From positions 35,291,280-35,355,279 of the forward strand of contig NC_083605.1 in assembly GCF_029168945.1 (NCBI RefSeq): a stretch of 64,000 nucleotides of DNA. Reading direction: 5' to 3'. Positions 35,181 to 47,124 of this stretch are shown in pieces (within the stretch, counting starts at the first letter, position 1; every line of letters starts with the position of its first letter). The position numbers and the translations under genes were made by a program. Under the pieces are notes generated by a model that saw nothing but the letters and a program-made list of their open reading frames with translations, ran no database searches and had not been told where the DNA came from. The DNA comes from Cannabis sativa (Eukaryota; Streptophyta; Magnoliopsida; Rosales; Cannabaceae).

Positions 35181-37550
35181 ATGCGCCGTCAAGGACAAAC
35201 AGTCATATTACCAGTTGATCCTGAAATCGAGAAAACTTGCAGGAGGAATCGAAAGAACAAGAGGCAAGAAAGAGTTTCAGCAACTGCTGAAACATCAAAG
35301 ATCATGGCTGCCAATGTGAACAATAATGCTGGAAACAATGGGGGTAATAACGGTAATAATGGAGGTGCCGTGGAAGATCAAGCTAATGGCCGTAGCTTGA
35401 GAGATTACATTCTCCCAACTCTTACGGGGGTTCAGTCATGCATTAGGCCACCGGCAGTGGATGCTAACAACTTCGAAATCAAGCCTGCCATACTACAAAT
35501 GGTGCAGTCTTCAGTCCAGTTTGGTGGACTCCCTTCTGAAGACCCCAATCTGCATCTATCGAACTTCATGGAGTTATGTCAGACCTTCAAAGTCAATGGG
35601 GTTAGTGATGACGCCATCCGTTTGAGACTGTTTCCATTCTCACTGAGAGCGCGAGCCAAGAGTTGGTTGATCTCCTTGCCACCAAATTCTATAGCAACAT
35701 GGACAGACTTAGCAACAAAATTTCTGTCTAAATTCTTCCCTCCAGCAAAGTCTGCAAAGCTGCGAGGAGAAATAAACAACTTCTGTCAGCAAGATAATGA
35801 ATCTCTCCATGAGGCTTGGGAGAGGTTTAAAGATCTAATCGGAAAATGCCCTCATCATGGCATAGAAAAGTGGATGCTGGTTCACAATTTCTACAACGGG
35901 TTGGTTGGTAACACTAGAACTCTGATAGATGCAGCAGCTGGTGGAGCTTTTATGAGAAAGAGTGCTAATGAGGCTTACGATCTATTGGAGGAGATGGCTC
36001 TAAATAATCAGCAGTGGCCAACCGAAAGGAGTCAAACTAAGAAAGTAGCTGGTGTGCTAGAGGTTGATGCCATCACAAAGTTGACAGCTCAAGTTGAGGC
36101 CTTGACAAAGCTGATTGCAGGGCAAGCTAAACAAGCCCAAGTTATTTGTGAGATATGTGGAGGCAACCATCACTTTTCAGAGTGTCAGGCAGATGTGGAT
36201 AATTTGCCAATGGATCAAGAAAAAGCCATTGGGAACTACTCCCAAAATAATAATTATGGGCACAACCAACAGGGGTTCTACCAGCAGAGAAATCAGCCCC
36301 AACAAAACCAACAACAAAGTCCTAGTGGAGGCTCCAATATCCAAGCTGATTTATTGCTCCAATTCATGATGGAAACTAGAGCCTCTATTAAAACTCTAGA
36401 AACTCAAATGGAACAATTGTCTACTCAAGTGGCAAACCAAGCTCAAGGAAATTCACCTAGCACTAGTGAGGCAAAAGGAAAAGAGCAATGTAAAGCAATT
36501 TCCTTGAGGAGTGGAAAGAGTTATGAAGGACCTAGTGGCAAGCAACCAGTTGAAGATGGGGTTCAGGATCAACAGGCACAGACACCGGCACCAAAGGAAA
36601 AGAAGGCTACTGGTAGCCCTGGACCACCACAACAGTCTCCACCAATCAGTATTGATCATCATGTGAAGATACCTTATCCTCAGAGACTCCGAAAGACCAA
36701 TCTAGACAAGCAGTTTACAAAATTCCTAGAGGTCTTCAAAAGACTACACATCAACATTCCTTTTGCTGAAGCCTTGGAACAAATGCCCCGTTATGTGAAG
36801 TTCATGAAGGAGATATTGTCTAAGAAGAGAAAAATGGAGGACTATGAAACAGTGGCATTAACTGAGGAGTGTAGCGCCATTTTGCAAAAGAAACTACCGC
36901 CCAAGCTTAAAGATCCGGGTAGTTTCAATATTCCATGCTCTATAGGGGGTTCGGTGGAAACTAAAGCTCTATGTGATCTGGGAGCAAGCATTAATCTAAT
37001 GCCTTTGTCTGTCTTCAAAAGGCTAGGATTGGGAAAAGCAAAGCCCACAACAGTGACTTTACAACTAGCGGATCGTTCTCTGACTCATCCTCGTGGGATA
37101 ATTGAAGATGTACTGGTGAAGGTTGGTAAGTTTATCTTCCCTGCTGATTTCCTAATTCTTGATATGGAGGAAGATTCAACTATTCCCATTATTTTGGGAA
37201 GACCATTCTTAGCCACGGGGCGAGCATTAATAGATGTTCAAAAGGGGGAGTTAAAGTTGCGAGTGCAAGATGAAGAGGTCAATTTTAATGTTTTTGCCCC
37301 AACTGACATTCCTACCTGTTGCAAGATTGAGGTGGTGAAGGGTTCTTTTGTTAAAACTGATAAGAAGAAAGCAAAGCCTAAAGAGCGACTTCGAACGATT
37401 CAGCGTCGTTGGAAAAGATTGATGTGTGGTAGTTCTGAAGGTGAGCTTACTCTTGTGCAAAACTCTGAAATCAACACTATTGGTGGTAAATTTTCTTCAT
37501 TTAGTACGAGGGCTCTTTTGGATGCAAAGGGTGGACTTGATCCCTTCTGA
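35181..37550 (+). CDS. Element X gag-protease polyprotein
   Basis: ATG 35181 gives 789 residues ([10 protein letters not shown]...). After an Asn/Gly-rich stretch (about residues 45-70) comes an Athila/Tat gag capsid: [56 protein letters not shown]. It is followed by a short CXXCXXXHHXXXC zinc-binding motif, a Gln-rich linker, a coiled coil ([16 protein letters not shown]) and an aspartic protease (about residues 590-730). In the protease the active site reads [19 protein letters not shown], i.e. DLG instead of the usual DTG/DSG; the flap and C-terminal motif [17 protein letters not shown] is conserved. The ORF is intact, in contrast to every other gag or pol here, suggesting recent function. 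A TTTCAG acceptor-like site lies just upstream of the ATG. Confidence 0.92.
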   Translation: MRRQGQTVILPVDPEIEKTCRRNRKNKRQERVSATAETSKIMAANVNNNAGNNGGNNGNNGGAVEDQANGRSLRDYILPTLTGVQSCIRPPAVDANNFEIKPAILQMVQSSVQFGGLPSEDPNLHLSNFMELCQTFKVNGVSDDAIRLRLFPFSLRARAKSWLISLPPNSIATWTDLATKFLSKFFPPAKSAKLRGEINNFCQQDNESLHEAWERFKDLIGKCPHHGIEKWMLVHNFYNGLVGNTRTLIDAAAGGAFMRKSANEAYDLLEEMALNNQQWPTERSQTKKVAGVLEVDAITKLTAQVEALTKLIAGQAKQAQVICEICGGNHHFSECQADVDNLPMDQEKAIGNYSQNNNYGHNQQGFYQQRNQPQQNQQQSPSGGSNIQADLLLQFMMETRASIKTLETQMEQLSTQVANQAQGNSPSTSEAKGKEQCKAISLRSGKSYEGPSGKQPVEDGVQDQQAQTPAPKEKKATGSPGPPQQSPPISIDHHVKIPYPQRLRKTNLDKQFTKFLEVFKRLHINIPFAEALEQMPRYVKFMKEILSKKRKMEDYETVALTEECSAILQKKLPPKLKDPGSFNIPCSIGGSVETKALCDLGASINLMPLSVFKRLGLGKAKPTTVTLQLADRSLTHPRGIIEDVLVKVGKFIFPADFLILDMEEDSTIPIILGRPFLATGRALIDVQKGELKLRVQDEEVNFNVFAPTDIPTCCKIEVVKGSFVKTDKKKAKPKERLRTIQRRWKRLMCGSSEGELTLVQNSEINTIGGKFSSFSTRALLDAKGGLDPF

Positions 37551-38809
37551 AGGGGCTCAGGTAAGTTTCTCCCACCCTGGTTTATTTTCACACATTGGGG
37601 ACAATGTGCATTTTTAGTTTGGGGGGGGGGGGAACTTAAATTTTTTTCGCGCGTTTATTTGTTTTAGTTTAGTTTGTTTTAGTTTTTAGTCTTGTGTGAT
37701 AGCTAAATTGAAAGATTGATTGAATTGTTGTTATTCACTTGTGCAATGGATTAAAACATAACTGTGTGCTTGACTTGCAACTGTTTGAATTAAGATGGAT
37801 GTGTGCTAGGAAGTGATTCATGTAGATTTAAAACATTTGCTATTCTCACATATCACCTCTGTTCTATTTGGTTTGTGGAATGATTGATTGTACATGGAAT
37901 AGAATTTGTATGACATACTCTCTTGAAGCGAAATCCTTGATATTTATTTTGTTTGGAAAGTGATTTAGGCAAGTTTTCTTTGGAACGATTGAGCCTTTCA
38001 AGCCTACCTAGAAATATTTACCATAGTATACCCAAAGTTGAGCCTTAGCCTGTTTTAAAAAATTTTCACCACTTAACTGAGCTGAATTTGTATCTTAAAC
38101 TCTTTTCACCCTGAACATACCTTATTATGCCATGAGCCTTGAAGCAAGTTTGGGGGGATAAGTGCTGTAAGTGGAAAAATAAAGTGTAGGAATGAGAGAT
38201 TGAAAAAAAGAATAATATTGTGTGTTGTGCCTATGAAAAAGAAGAAAGAAAGAAAAAAAGAAAAATGTCTTCTTGAAGAAAAAAAGTTAAGAAAATTATG
38301 AGGTACACACATAAGAAAAATTGCAATCTCTTATTTCTGTTTTTGGGATATATGGAAAGAAAGCAAAATAAATGTCTAAGCTTGTTTGGTTAATAGTGCT
38401 TATGGTATAGTATAGCCTAAATGACTTCTCACCTACCCATGTACCTAAGCCATGCGATGTTAACCGAAAAAGACCTATTGATTCCAAATAGAAATTTGTC
38501 AACATTAGTGGAGAGAGGTATGTCGTTCAAAATTATTGATCATGTGTTAGTGGGATGTTGGAAAGTTTAGAACAGTTGTGATATTGATGGCAATTGCGAT
38601 GTTTTATGTTTGTATGAATTACTTACTTGTAAATTGCACATTCAACTTAGTTCTTAGAGTTGGCAAGTTGAAATTCTGGTTATTGATGGATTGAAGTTGT
38701 GCAGGTGGTGGTAACAATTAAATTGTTGGAAAGTTTAGCTATCATTGTCAGTTTGTTTAGTTTAGTCCTAGTTTACTCGGGGACGAGTAAAGAGTCAGTT
38801 TGGGGGAGT
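37551..38809 (+). other. Element X 3' non-coding region and PPT
   Basis: Directly after the stop, CTCAGGTAAGTTT (37556-37568) is a consensus plant 5' splice site. The hairpin CACATTG-GGGA-CAATGTG (37591-37608) and a G-run at 37621-37632 follow. The rest is non-coding, where RT, RNase H and integrase would normally lie. TTTGGGGGAG (38799-38808) next to the 3' LTR is the polypurine tract. Confidence 0.8.
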
Positions 38810-40058
38810 TGTTAGGCTATTTTTAGCCTATGTTTTGGATCTAATTTATGTGCGTTTTTAGCTGTGTTGGGACGGAATTACGCTTGTTTTCTATGTTTTC
38901 AGGTTCTTTGGAATAAAAGAGGTCTCGGGTGCAGAAATTCGTTAAAAGATGTGCTGAGCCGAAGAAAACACAATTTCTGAGTAATTGTGCACATCTGGCC
39001 GCGGCTAAACACAACCTGGCCGCGGCTAGATTTCGAAATTCTAGGAGGCTTCAGTCGCCGCGGCGATGAAGAGGCTCGCCGCGGCCATTTAAAAGATACA
39101 GAGAGACCCCTTATTTTCAATTATCTCGCCGCGGCGAGAGGAAGCTTAGCCGCGGCGAGATCCCGTACGGACCAGGGGCATTTTCGTCCATCGAACCCTA
39201 AATTTCAGCTATAAATAGAAAACTGCGATTGGAAGTCTGGGGGAGCGATCAGAAACCCTAAAATACGGTGAGAGCGACGGGAAGAGCACAGAGATTGAAG
39301 TGAAGATCCAGAATTCATCCACCAACAGTTCTTTTCTTTATTCCTCTTTAATTTCTTTATGTTGAATAATGCTATAGGAATGGTTATGGATTTGTTTTTG
39401 AACTAAATTTCCCATTTAGGGAGGATGATGATTGTTGTTTAATGTTTTGCCTAGTTAATGTTTAATTACCATTCCTCAATTCTTGTGTGTGAAATTATCT
39501 TAATTTGTTCTTAATTTCATGTTTAAGATTGATCACCTTGTGCATGCTCTATGATCTCAATTCGAAATCTGAAAAGTGAGAATTGAGAATGCTAAAATTA
39601 AGATAATCAATGTTCTATGTGAAACGAAAGTATTTGCATGACTTATGTGACGAGTAGATTATTACTTAATGCTGATTTCATGTTAGTTTAATTAAGGAAT
39701 TAATTAGATAACATGTGGTTTAGAATCTAGAAGATCTGAAAGGAGCTAGGTTATTTCATAATCTGTCATTCACTCCAAGAATAGGATAGTAATTAATCAT
39801 TAACGATTTGGGTAAACAACAACAGGATTCTCCTCCCTATTATCTCATCTTGCTCAACTTTAAATTGTGTTATTAAGTTTTCTGAATTTCTTTCATATTT
39901 TACTGTTTTTAAATCATAATTGCTTCCGATTTACTGAATAGAATCATAAGTATAATTTAGTGGTATTTAATCCAATTCCCTGTGGGATCGACCTCACCTG
40001 TGTGAGATTTACTACTTGATTGCGTATACTTGCGTAGCGTTTATAAAGAATAGCAACA
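38810..40058 (+). repeat. 3' LTR of element X
   Basis: 1249 bp, almost identical to the 5' LTR. Visible differences include GTCGCCGCGG here for GTCGTCGCGG, a short altered patch near 39265-39285, and GTGTGAGATT for GTGTTAGATT. Confidence 0.95.
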
Positions 40059-40648
40059 AATAACAGAAAAATAAATGGTAAATTCCTAGTGTGGCCGGCC
40101 ATAGGATGTTATTTGTAACGCCCTAATCTATAGGAACGCCACGTGTGTGAATTTATAAAACTAGTTTAATACTAATATAGTAATTAATTATTAAAAACTG
40201 TGAGGATAATAAAAACTTGACTAAAATAAAATACTAAAAACGGACATTATAACGGCAGTAAAAAGGAGTTCCGGAAATCCCTGTTATAAAAGATTTATCC
40301 AAAAGATGATATACAACAACAGTTCAAAATACAATTCAAAATACAGCAGACACAAGACACAACCAGTCTAAAACAACTCCTGTCAACTCAACACGCAAGC
40401 TGGTGGGGTCAATATGTACATTGCTGGAGAAGATCGCCATCTCATGGTTGTTCTAACTTTGCCTTGCCCTTACCTGCGCCACAAAGCACCCGTGAGTCAC
40501 ATAGACTCAGCAAGAAAAGTAATAAAGAAGGATACATTAAATAGCTAATTATACATTTCATTATCACAAAATGATTAAACTATAACATTCAACAGTAGGT
40601 AATATAATCAATCACATGCATAGAAACAGATATGCTCATATATTTGTA

Positions 40649-40917
40649 TTGCCTAATCAAGCAAGCCCGTGTCATAATGCAATATCATATATAATATCAT
40701 TGCATCACCTAATCAGGTGAGCCCGTGCCACAACTTGACGCTAATATATCGCATCGCCTAATCAGACGATCTCGTACCTACGCTCGGTACTCATCATATG
40801 CCACTGACGCCCGTACCTTTGCCTGGTACGTCGCCAAATGTATTGCATCACCTAATCAGGTGAGCCCATATATCGTGTCCATAGTATCATTACATTATCA
40901 TTGCCTAATCAGACAAT
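40649..40917 (-). repeat. Hairpin array in Y LTR (left copy)
   Basis: Five inverted repeats share the core CCTAATCAG or a one-base variant: TTGCCT-AATC-AAGCAA (40649-40664), TCACCT-AATC-AGGTGA (40705-40720 and again 40848-40863), ATCGCCT-AATC-AGACGAT (40753-40770) and ATTGCCT-AATC-AGACAAT (40900-40917). Two GTACC...GGTAC hairpins (40774-40790, 40812-40830) lie between. Read on the minus strand, the element's sense strand, every stem pairs fully, with U-G pairs where the plus strand shows C opposite A. Confidence 0.8.
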
Positions 40918-41855
40918 CGACAATTTCAGAACATGTCATGCCATGTGGTACATTATACTTTTCTTACCTCAAGTTCCGGATCAGGTATGTTGGCCGACCT
41001 GCTTGGAGAACGATCGATAATCTCGGGCACTATGTCATAACAATAGTAAATCAATAAGTGTTTATCCCAAAACACCACTTAACACTCGCGTAAGACAATC
41101 TTAGGATTTTCTACCAAACTCTGTGGTATAATACACTAAAATAAAACTTATATTTTGGCTCTAAAATATACACCATATTGTAGAGCTCGTCGCAAGCTTC
41201 GAAACGGTATATAGAACGTCCAAAATAGACACCCGAGTGAAAAGTTATGATAAAAATACGATTTCTGATCTCCTATGAATTTCTAAAAACTATGAAACAC
41301 GAAAATCTCAATTTTCGCACTCACCGAAACACTACCAAAACTTATCCAAATCACTCCAAACTTCACAGGGCACATATATACCATGAATACTATCATTCTT
41401 ATGTAACAGAAGTTAAAATCGAGCCCTTAAATGGAAAACGCCATTAACGCTCGGACTAAGCTTTAAAAAGTTCCAAACTTGATTTCTAACCCAAAACTAC
41501 TTCAATTTCAACAAGAAAACATCGGAACTAGTCCCATGACTACCCGAGAACAATCCTATAAGGTCAGAACCTTCATAACTATTCTAATTCACAAAACCCC
41601 TATACGAAACCAATTGTTATTAAACTTAAAACGAAATTAAACCTTACCTTAAGCTTCTTCGCTCTGAGAATTCGCTATCCTGCTACTACCGGAGCTTAGA
41701 TCGCTAAGTTTTGGATTGAAAATCAAAGAAAATGGATATAAAATGAGAAAATTTGGTTGAAGGAGAGAAACGAGGGTTCGTCTCTGTTCTCTGATAAGTT
41801 ATATATATATAACTTAATAATATATATATATATATCGTATTCAAATTTTTTTAAC

Positions 41856-41857
<2 letters not shown>

Positions 41858-41901
<44 letters not shown>

Positions 41902-41902
41902 T
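41858..41902. repeat. (AAT)n microsatellite in Y LTR
   Basis: About 14 AAT units here; the other LTR copy (about 48867-48914) has one more unit, making this one of the few length differences between the two LTRs. Confidence 0.9.
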
Positions 41903-42333
41903 AATATTAATAAAAATTTTATTATTAATAATTATTTTATTATTTCTTAGTTACTAAGAAACTTTTACTTCTAGAGCGCTACATTAAATTCTACATACTC
42001 CTAATTATCCTAATACCTATATTATCAATTTATCAAAATATTCTCATTAATTCTATCAATTAAGCCTGTTATGACATTTCTAGCCCCCGATCGAGTCTCC
42101 AAGGTTGTCAAACCTGAAAATATTTTTATTCCACATATAGTTCATATTACATTCACACATACTATATAAATCTCCGTAATTTAAAAATCACGCTTATTTA
42201 TCCACTTATAGCAAATTTAAAATTTTATGTTGAACTAAATTAGTTGGATTATCATCCCACTCATTACCTGGTTAACTCATAATATAAATATAAACCCTAA
42301 TTATTAATTATTAAGCTTATTGGGATATTACAA

Positions 42334-42350
42334 CCATCCCCTCCTTATAA
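42334..42350 (-). other. Polypurine tract of element Y
   Basis: On the minus strand ATAAGGAGGGGATGGTT lies immediately upstream of the 3' LTR start TGTAATATCCC. Confidence 0.8.
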
Positions 42351-42368
42351 GAATTTCGTCCTCGAAAT

Positions 42369-45074
42369 TTACCTGAATAACTCGGGATACAACTCCCGTA
42401 TCTGTGACTCTAATTCCCAAGTCGCTTCCTCAACTTTACTATTCCTCCATAGGACTTTAACCAGAGGGATCGTTTTATTTCGAAGTACTTTCTCCTTTCT
42501 GTCTAAAATCTGGATAGGTTGTTCATTATAAGATAAGTCTGTCTGGAGCTCAATATCATCGTAACTCAAAACATGTGTCAGATCTGACACGTACTTTCTC
42601 AACATAGAGATATGGAAGACATTATGCACCCCGGATAACGCGGGTGGTAAAGCTAATCGATAGGCCACCTGTCCTATCCGCTCCAGTATCTCAAAAGGAC
42701 CAATGTATCTAGGGCTCAACTTTCCTTTCTTTCCAAATCTACGCACCCCTTTTATAGGTGATATTCGAAGAAATACAGAGTCTCCCACTTGAAATTCGAT
42801 ATCCCTACGCTTTGGATCAGCGTAGCTTTTTTGTCTACTTTGCGAAGCAAGCATACGAGATCGAATCTTTTCAATGGCTTCATTGGTCCTTTGGACCAAT
42901 TCAGGTCCAAGATAACGTCTCTCTCCAGCCTCATCCCAGTGGATAGGCGATCGACATTTCCTACCATACAACATCTCGTAAGGTGCCATACCAATGGTAC
43001 TCTGATAACTATTATTATATGAAAACTCAATCAAGGGTAGGAACTTGCTCCAAGATCCTTCAAAATCTATTACACATGCTCGCAACATGTCTTCCAATAT
43101 CTGAATGGTTCTCTCAGACTGACCATCTGTTTGAGGGTGAAAAGCTGTACTGAATCTCAACTTGGTTCCCATAGCTTTCTGTAAACTCTCCCAGAACTTG
43201 GAAGTAAATTTGGGATCACGATCTGAAACAATTGACTTTGGGGTTCCATGGAGTCTCACTATTTCCTTAATGTACAATTCAGCATACTGCTCCACAGTAT
43301 AAGTCACTCGCACAGGTAAAAAGTGCGCTGACTTGGTGAATCTATCCACTATCACCCATATGGAATCATATAACCCAGTAGTCCTAGGCAACCCCACTAC
43401 AAAGTCCATAGTTATATCTTCCCATTTCCATTCAGGTATTCTCAAGGGCTGAAGTAAACCTGCTGGCCTTTGATGTTCAGCCTTAACCTGCTGACAGGTT
43501 AAACACTTTGAAACGTATTCAACAATATCACTCTTCATTCCCGGCCACCAATATATTGCCTTGGTGTCATGATACATCTTTGTTGTCCCCGGGTGTAGGG
43601 AATACGGAGTAGTATGGAACTCATCAAGAATTTCTCTTCTGATCTGATCATCTGTCGGAACACAAATTCTACCCTTATATCTTAGTAGTCCACTTGGAGT
43701 CACAATGAAATCTTTTGTAGCACCAATCTCAACTTTTTTTTCTGAGTTCAATAAATTCAGGATCATTTTGTTGGCCAATCTTTATTCTTTCCAGTAAATC
43801 AGACTGCAATGTAATATTTGCCAACTTCCCGACTACAAACTCAATCTCAGCCTTAGCCATATCCTCAGCCAATCTTGGAGAGATTTCCTTCAACTCATAA
43901 ACTCGCCTGGGCCTTTCCGCTAAGTGCATCTGCCACTACGTTTGCTTTGCCGGGATGGTAGAGGATTTCACAGTCATAATCCTTGACTAACTCTAGCCAT
44001 CGTCGTTGTCTCATATTCAAATCTTTTTGAGTGAAAAAGTATTTCAAACTTTTGTGGTCGGTGTAAATCTCACACTTCTCACCATATAAATAGTGACGCC
44101 AAACCTTCGTGGGCAAAAACCACGGCTGCGTTCTAGATCATGAGTGGGGTAACGCTGTTCAAAATCCTTCAATTGCCTAGAGGCATAAGCAATAACCTTC
44201 CCTGATTGCATTAACACACAACCCAAACCTTGTCTTGAGGCATCACAGTATATCACAAACTTTTCGTCACTGACTGGCAGGCTTAGAACTGGTGCGGTAA
44301 TCAATCTCTTCTTTAATTCTTGAAAGCTATTCTCGCATTTATCAGTCCACATAAACTTATAACTCTTTCGGGTCAGCTCGGTCAAAGGAGTAGCAATTTT
44401 GGCAAAACCTTCTACAAATCTTCTATAGTACCCTGCCAATCCTAAGAAACTTCTAACTTCGATTCTGTCGTCTTAGGTCGTGGCCAATCTCGAACGACTT
44501 CAATCTTCACCGGATCTACCGAATCCCATCCTTACTTACCACGTGTCCTAAGAAACTCACTTGGGACAACCAGAATTCACACTTCTTGAACTTTGCATAA
44601 AGCTTGTGTTCTCGAAGACGCTGCAATACCATACGGAGGTGTTGTTCATGAGCTTCTTCCGATTCAGAATAGACTAGAATGTCATCAATAAACACAATCA
44701 CAAAGTTATCTAGAAAGTCCTTAAATACCCGATTCATTAAGTCCATAAATGCTGCTGGTGCATTAGTCAAGCCGAAGGACATCACTAAAAACTCATAGTG
44801 CCCATATCGAGTACGAAAAGCAGTTGGGAATATCCTCTTCCCGAATCCTCAACTGGTGATAACCAGATCGAAGGTCAATTTTGGAGAAGATGGTCTTTCC
44901 CTGTAACTGATCAAACAAATCATCTATCCTTGGCAAAGGATATTTGTTCTTTATTGTCAACTTGTTCAATTCACGATAATCAATGCACATACGTAACGAT
45001 CCATCCTTCTTCTTGACAAACAAAACTTGGTGCACCCCAAGGAGAGGTACTCGGCCTCGTGAATCGTAGATCAA
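42369..45074 (-). pseudogene. Element Y pol: RT, RNase H, integrase
   Basis: Minus strand, several frames. [22 protein letters not shown] (about 45010-44950), [12 protein letters not shown] and the catalytic FIDDILVYS (about 44690). RNase [56 protein letters not shown]. Integrase: zinc-binding HPGTTKMYHDTKAIYWWPG with CLTCQQVK, then the core with MDFVVGLP, SDRDPKF and the ERTIQ Glu. The C-terminal chromodomain-like region ends at stop 42369. Small indels break the frame near 45010, 44800, 44510, 44130, 43920 and 43745. The integrase frame from 43778 on is intact for 469 codons. Confidence 0.92.
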
Positions 45075-46881
45075 GTAGGTTACGTAATTGGACTTTCAAT
45101 TCTTTCAATTCTACCGGTGCCATTCTATATGGAGCCTTAGAAACTGGCTCAGCCCCAGGTACTAATTCAATTTCGAAGTCAATCTCTCTTTTTGGTGGTA
45201 ATCCCGGTAACTCTTCCGGGAATACATCTGGAAATTCACATACTACTCGAACCTTTTCCGACCCCTCAGGTGTATCTTTTGTGGTATCCAACACACTAGC
45301 CAGGTATCCCATACATCCTTCTCGTAATAATTCCCTGGTCCTAAGTGCCGATATCAAAGGAATCCGAGATCCCTGCACCTTTCCCATAAAAACAAATGGA
45401 ATCTCACCCTCTGGTTCAAAAGTCACCATTTTTCTCTTACAATCTATAGTAGCATTGTACTTGGTCAACCAATCCATTCCCAGGATTGCATCAAAATCTT
45501 CTAAGTCTAATTCAATCAGATCCACTGACAATTCTCTCCCTTCTACTAACACTGGGAGAGACCTTACCCACCTCCTGGAGATTACCACTTCTCCAGTAGG
45601 TAACAAGGTACCAAATCCACTAGACATGATATCACATGGCCTACTCAATTTCTCAATGATTCTACTAGAAATATATGAATGTGTGGCACCAGAATCAATC
45701 AAAATAGTAAACATAATACCACTAATAGATATCTCACCTGTAACAGTCGAAGGGCCAGCTTCAGCATCTGCTTGGGTCAAAGCAAACACCCTAGCAGGAA
45801 CCACAGGACTTTCTTTCTTAGCCTCGGGCTTTTGTAGCTGTGGACAGTTGTTCTTGAAATGACCTGCTACTCCACATTGGTAGCAAACTCTAGACCGGCA
45901 TTCACCCAAGTGATGTCTCTTGCATTTTGGGCATTCAGGGTAAGGCTGCCAAACCTCATTTCTACCTCGACGAAAGCCTTGGTTACCTTGAAACTTTCTG
46001 TTTGGACCCACAACCAGTGGTCCATCTGGTTTCCTTTTTCGGTCATTGGGGCTAAAGCTTTTACTCACTCCAGTACTAGATGAGGTTTTCCACACGTCCT
46101 TCCTCTGAGTACTCTTTTTACGAATCATGCTTTCAGCCCCCTCAGCAGTGAGAGCTAAGTCCACAATCTGAGGATAAGTCTTCACGATCCCTGATTGTTT
46201 GGCTGCCATAATCACATCTCTAGCAATATACTCTTCAAGACCTCTGATAAACTTAGCTTTTCTTGCAGCATCACTGGCCACTTCATCAGAAGCAAACTTG
46301 GCTAGCCTGTCAAACTTGGTAGCATATTCAGTCACAGTCATGCTACCTTGAACCAATCGTGCGAACTCTTCAGCTTAAGCGGCACGAATGGATTCATTAT
46401 AATATTTCTCATAAAACAGTGCCCTGAATGCATCCCAAGTCATAGTATTCAGATTATGACCTTGGGAAACAATCTCCCACCATATCCGGGCATCATCTCG
46501 TAACATATAAATAGCACATCGTACCCGATCATTATTTTCTACCCGCATGAAATCAAAGATAGAAGCAATCATAGTCATCCACTGTTCTGCTTTCAGTGGG
46601 TCTGGGCCACCCTCAAACACAGGTGGGTTTTGTTTCCTGAACCGCTCATAAATTGGTTCCATACGATCCCCCACATTCGGTGGCACTACCTGAGGTGCCA
46701 GTATAGGTGCAGGACGAGCCTGTTGCTCTCTCAGGTCTCGAATCTGCTCCCCTTGCTGCCTAATCGTCTCTTGCATGGCAGCAAATAGTTGTTCCCAGTT
46801 TTGAGGGGGTGGAGGATGCTCTTCCCCACCACCTAACCCGAGCTCCAGCTCGCGGTTTAAACGGCCAGATCGCCGTTGCAT
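44980..46881 (-). pseudogene. Element Y gag-protease
   Basis: Starts MQRRSGRLNRELELG at 46881. Gag capsid includes FRKQNPPVFEGGPDPLKAE, ARIWWEIV and, after a single in-frame TAA at 46375-46377, MTVTEYATKFDRLAKFA. The zinc knuckle is CYQCGVAGHFKNNC. The protease site ILIDSGATHSYIS (about 45700) carries the catalytic DSG, followed by ILGMDWL. The frame continues into the RT leader ([16 protein letters not shown]) until a frameshift near 45010. Apart from the one stop codon the gag-protease frame is open for over 620 codons. Confidence 0.92.
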
Positions 46882-47109
46882 GATCCAATATCCTGCAACC
46901 CAAAACCTTCAACGATTTAGAATTCAAACAATATCAACATCAATATGCATATGCTATTCACACACTACTTCTTCTCATCATACACTATACTTGTCTAAAC
47001 AGGTAAGGCAATAGCAAATAACATAAACACTTACTATACCATGAGTCGACCTGTCCTCGCAGCAAATGTACATATTCGACCAGTCTTCAGGACCTTTAAA
47101 ACCATGGCT

Positions 47110-47121
47110 GCTCTGATACCA
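47110..47121 (-). other. Primer-binding site of element Y
   Basis: The minus strand reads TGGTATCAGAGC, an exact tRNA-iMet primer-binding site, 3 nt after the 5' LTR end. Confidence 0.95.
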
Positions 47122-47124
47122 AGT

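Larger units (their letters stand above)
33785..40058 (+). mobile_element. Element X: gag-protease-only Athila/Tat-like LTR retrotransposon
   Basis: 6274 bp with LTRs of 1250 bp (33785-35034) and 1249 bp (38810-40058), flanked by a perfect AATAA duplication. The PBS is tRNA-Asp-like. The internal region has a single intact gag-protease ORF and about 1.26 kb of 3' non-coding DNA, and no RT, RNase H or integrase. LTRs differ at only a handful of sites by eye, so it moved recently with enzymes supplied in trans. The arrangement resembles the TR-GAG class, extended by a protease domain. Confidence 0.93.
40114..42333 (-). repeat. 3' LTR of element Y (left in the window)
   Basis: On the plus strand it starts TGTAACGCCC and ends GGGATATTACA. 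It includes an array of CCTAATCAG hairpins (40649-40917) and an (AAT)n microsatellite (about 41858-41900). A 110-codon frame at 40725-41057 recurs in the other LTR and is not a gene. Confidence 0.94.

Noticed and set aside
40649..40917. CRISPR-like array (short palindromic repeats with spacers) in the Y LTR
   Set aside because: Spacing is irregular, the repeats vary in sequence, the array is inside an LTR of a plant element and no cas genes exist; it is better read as RNA hairpins.
40725..41057. 110-codon ORF, repeated at 47736-48068
   Set aside because: It is in the antisense direction of the Y LTRs and spans the hairpin array.
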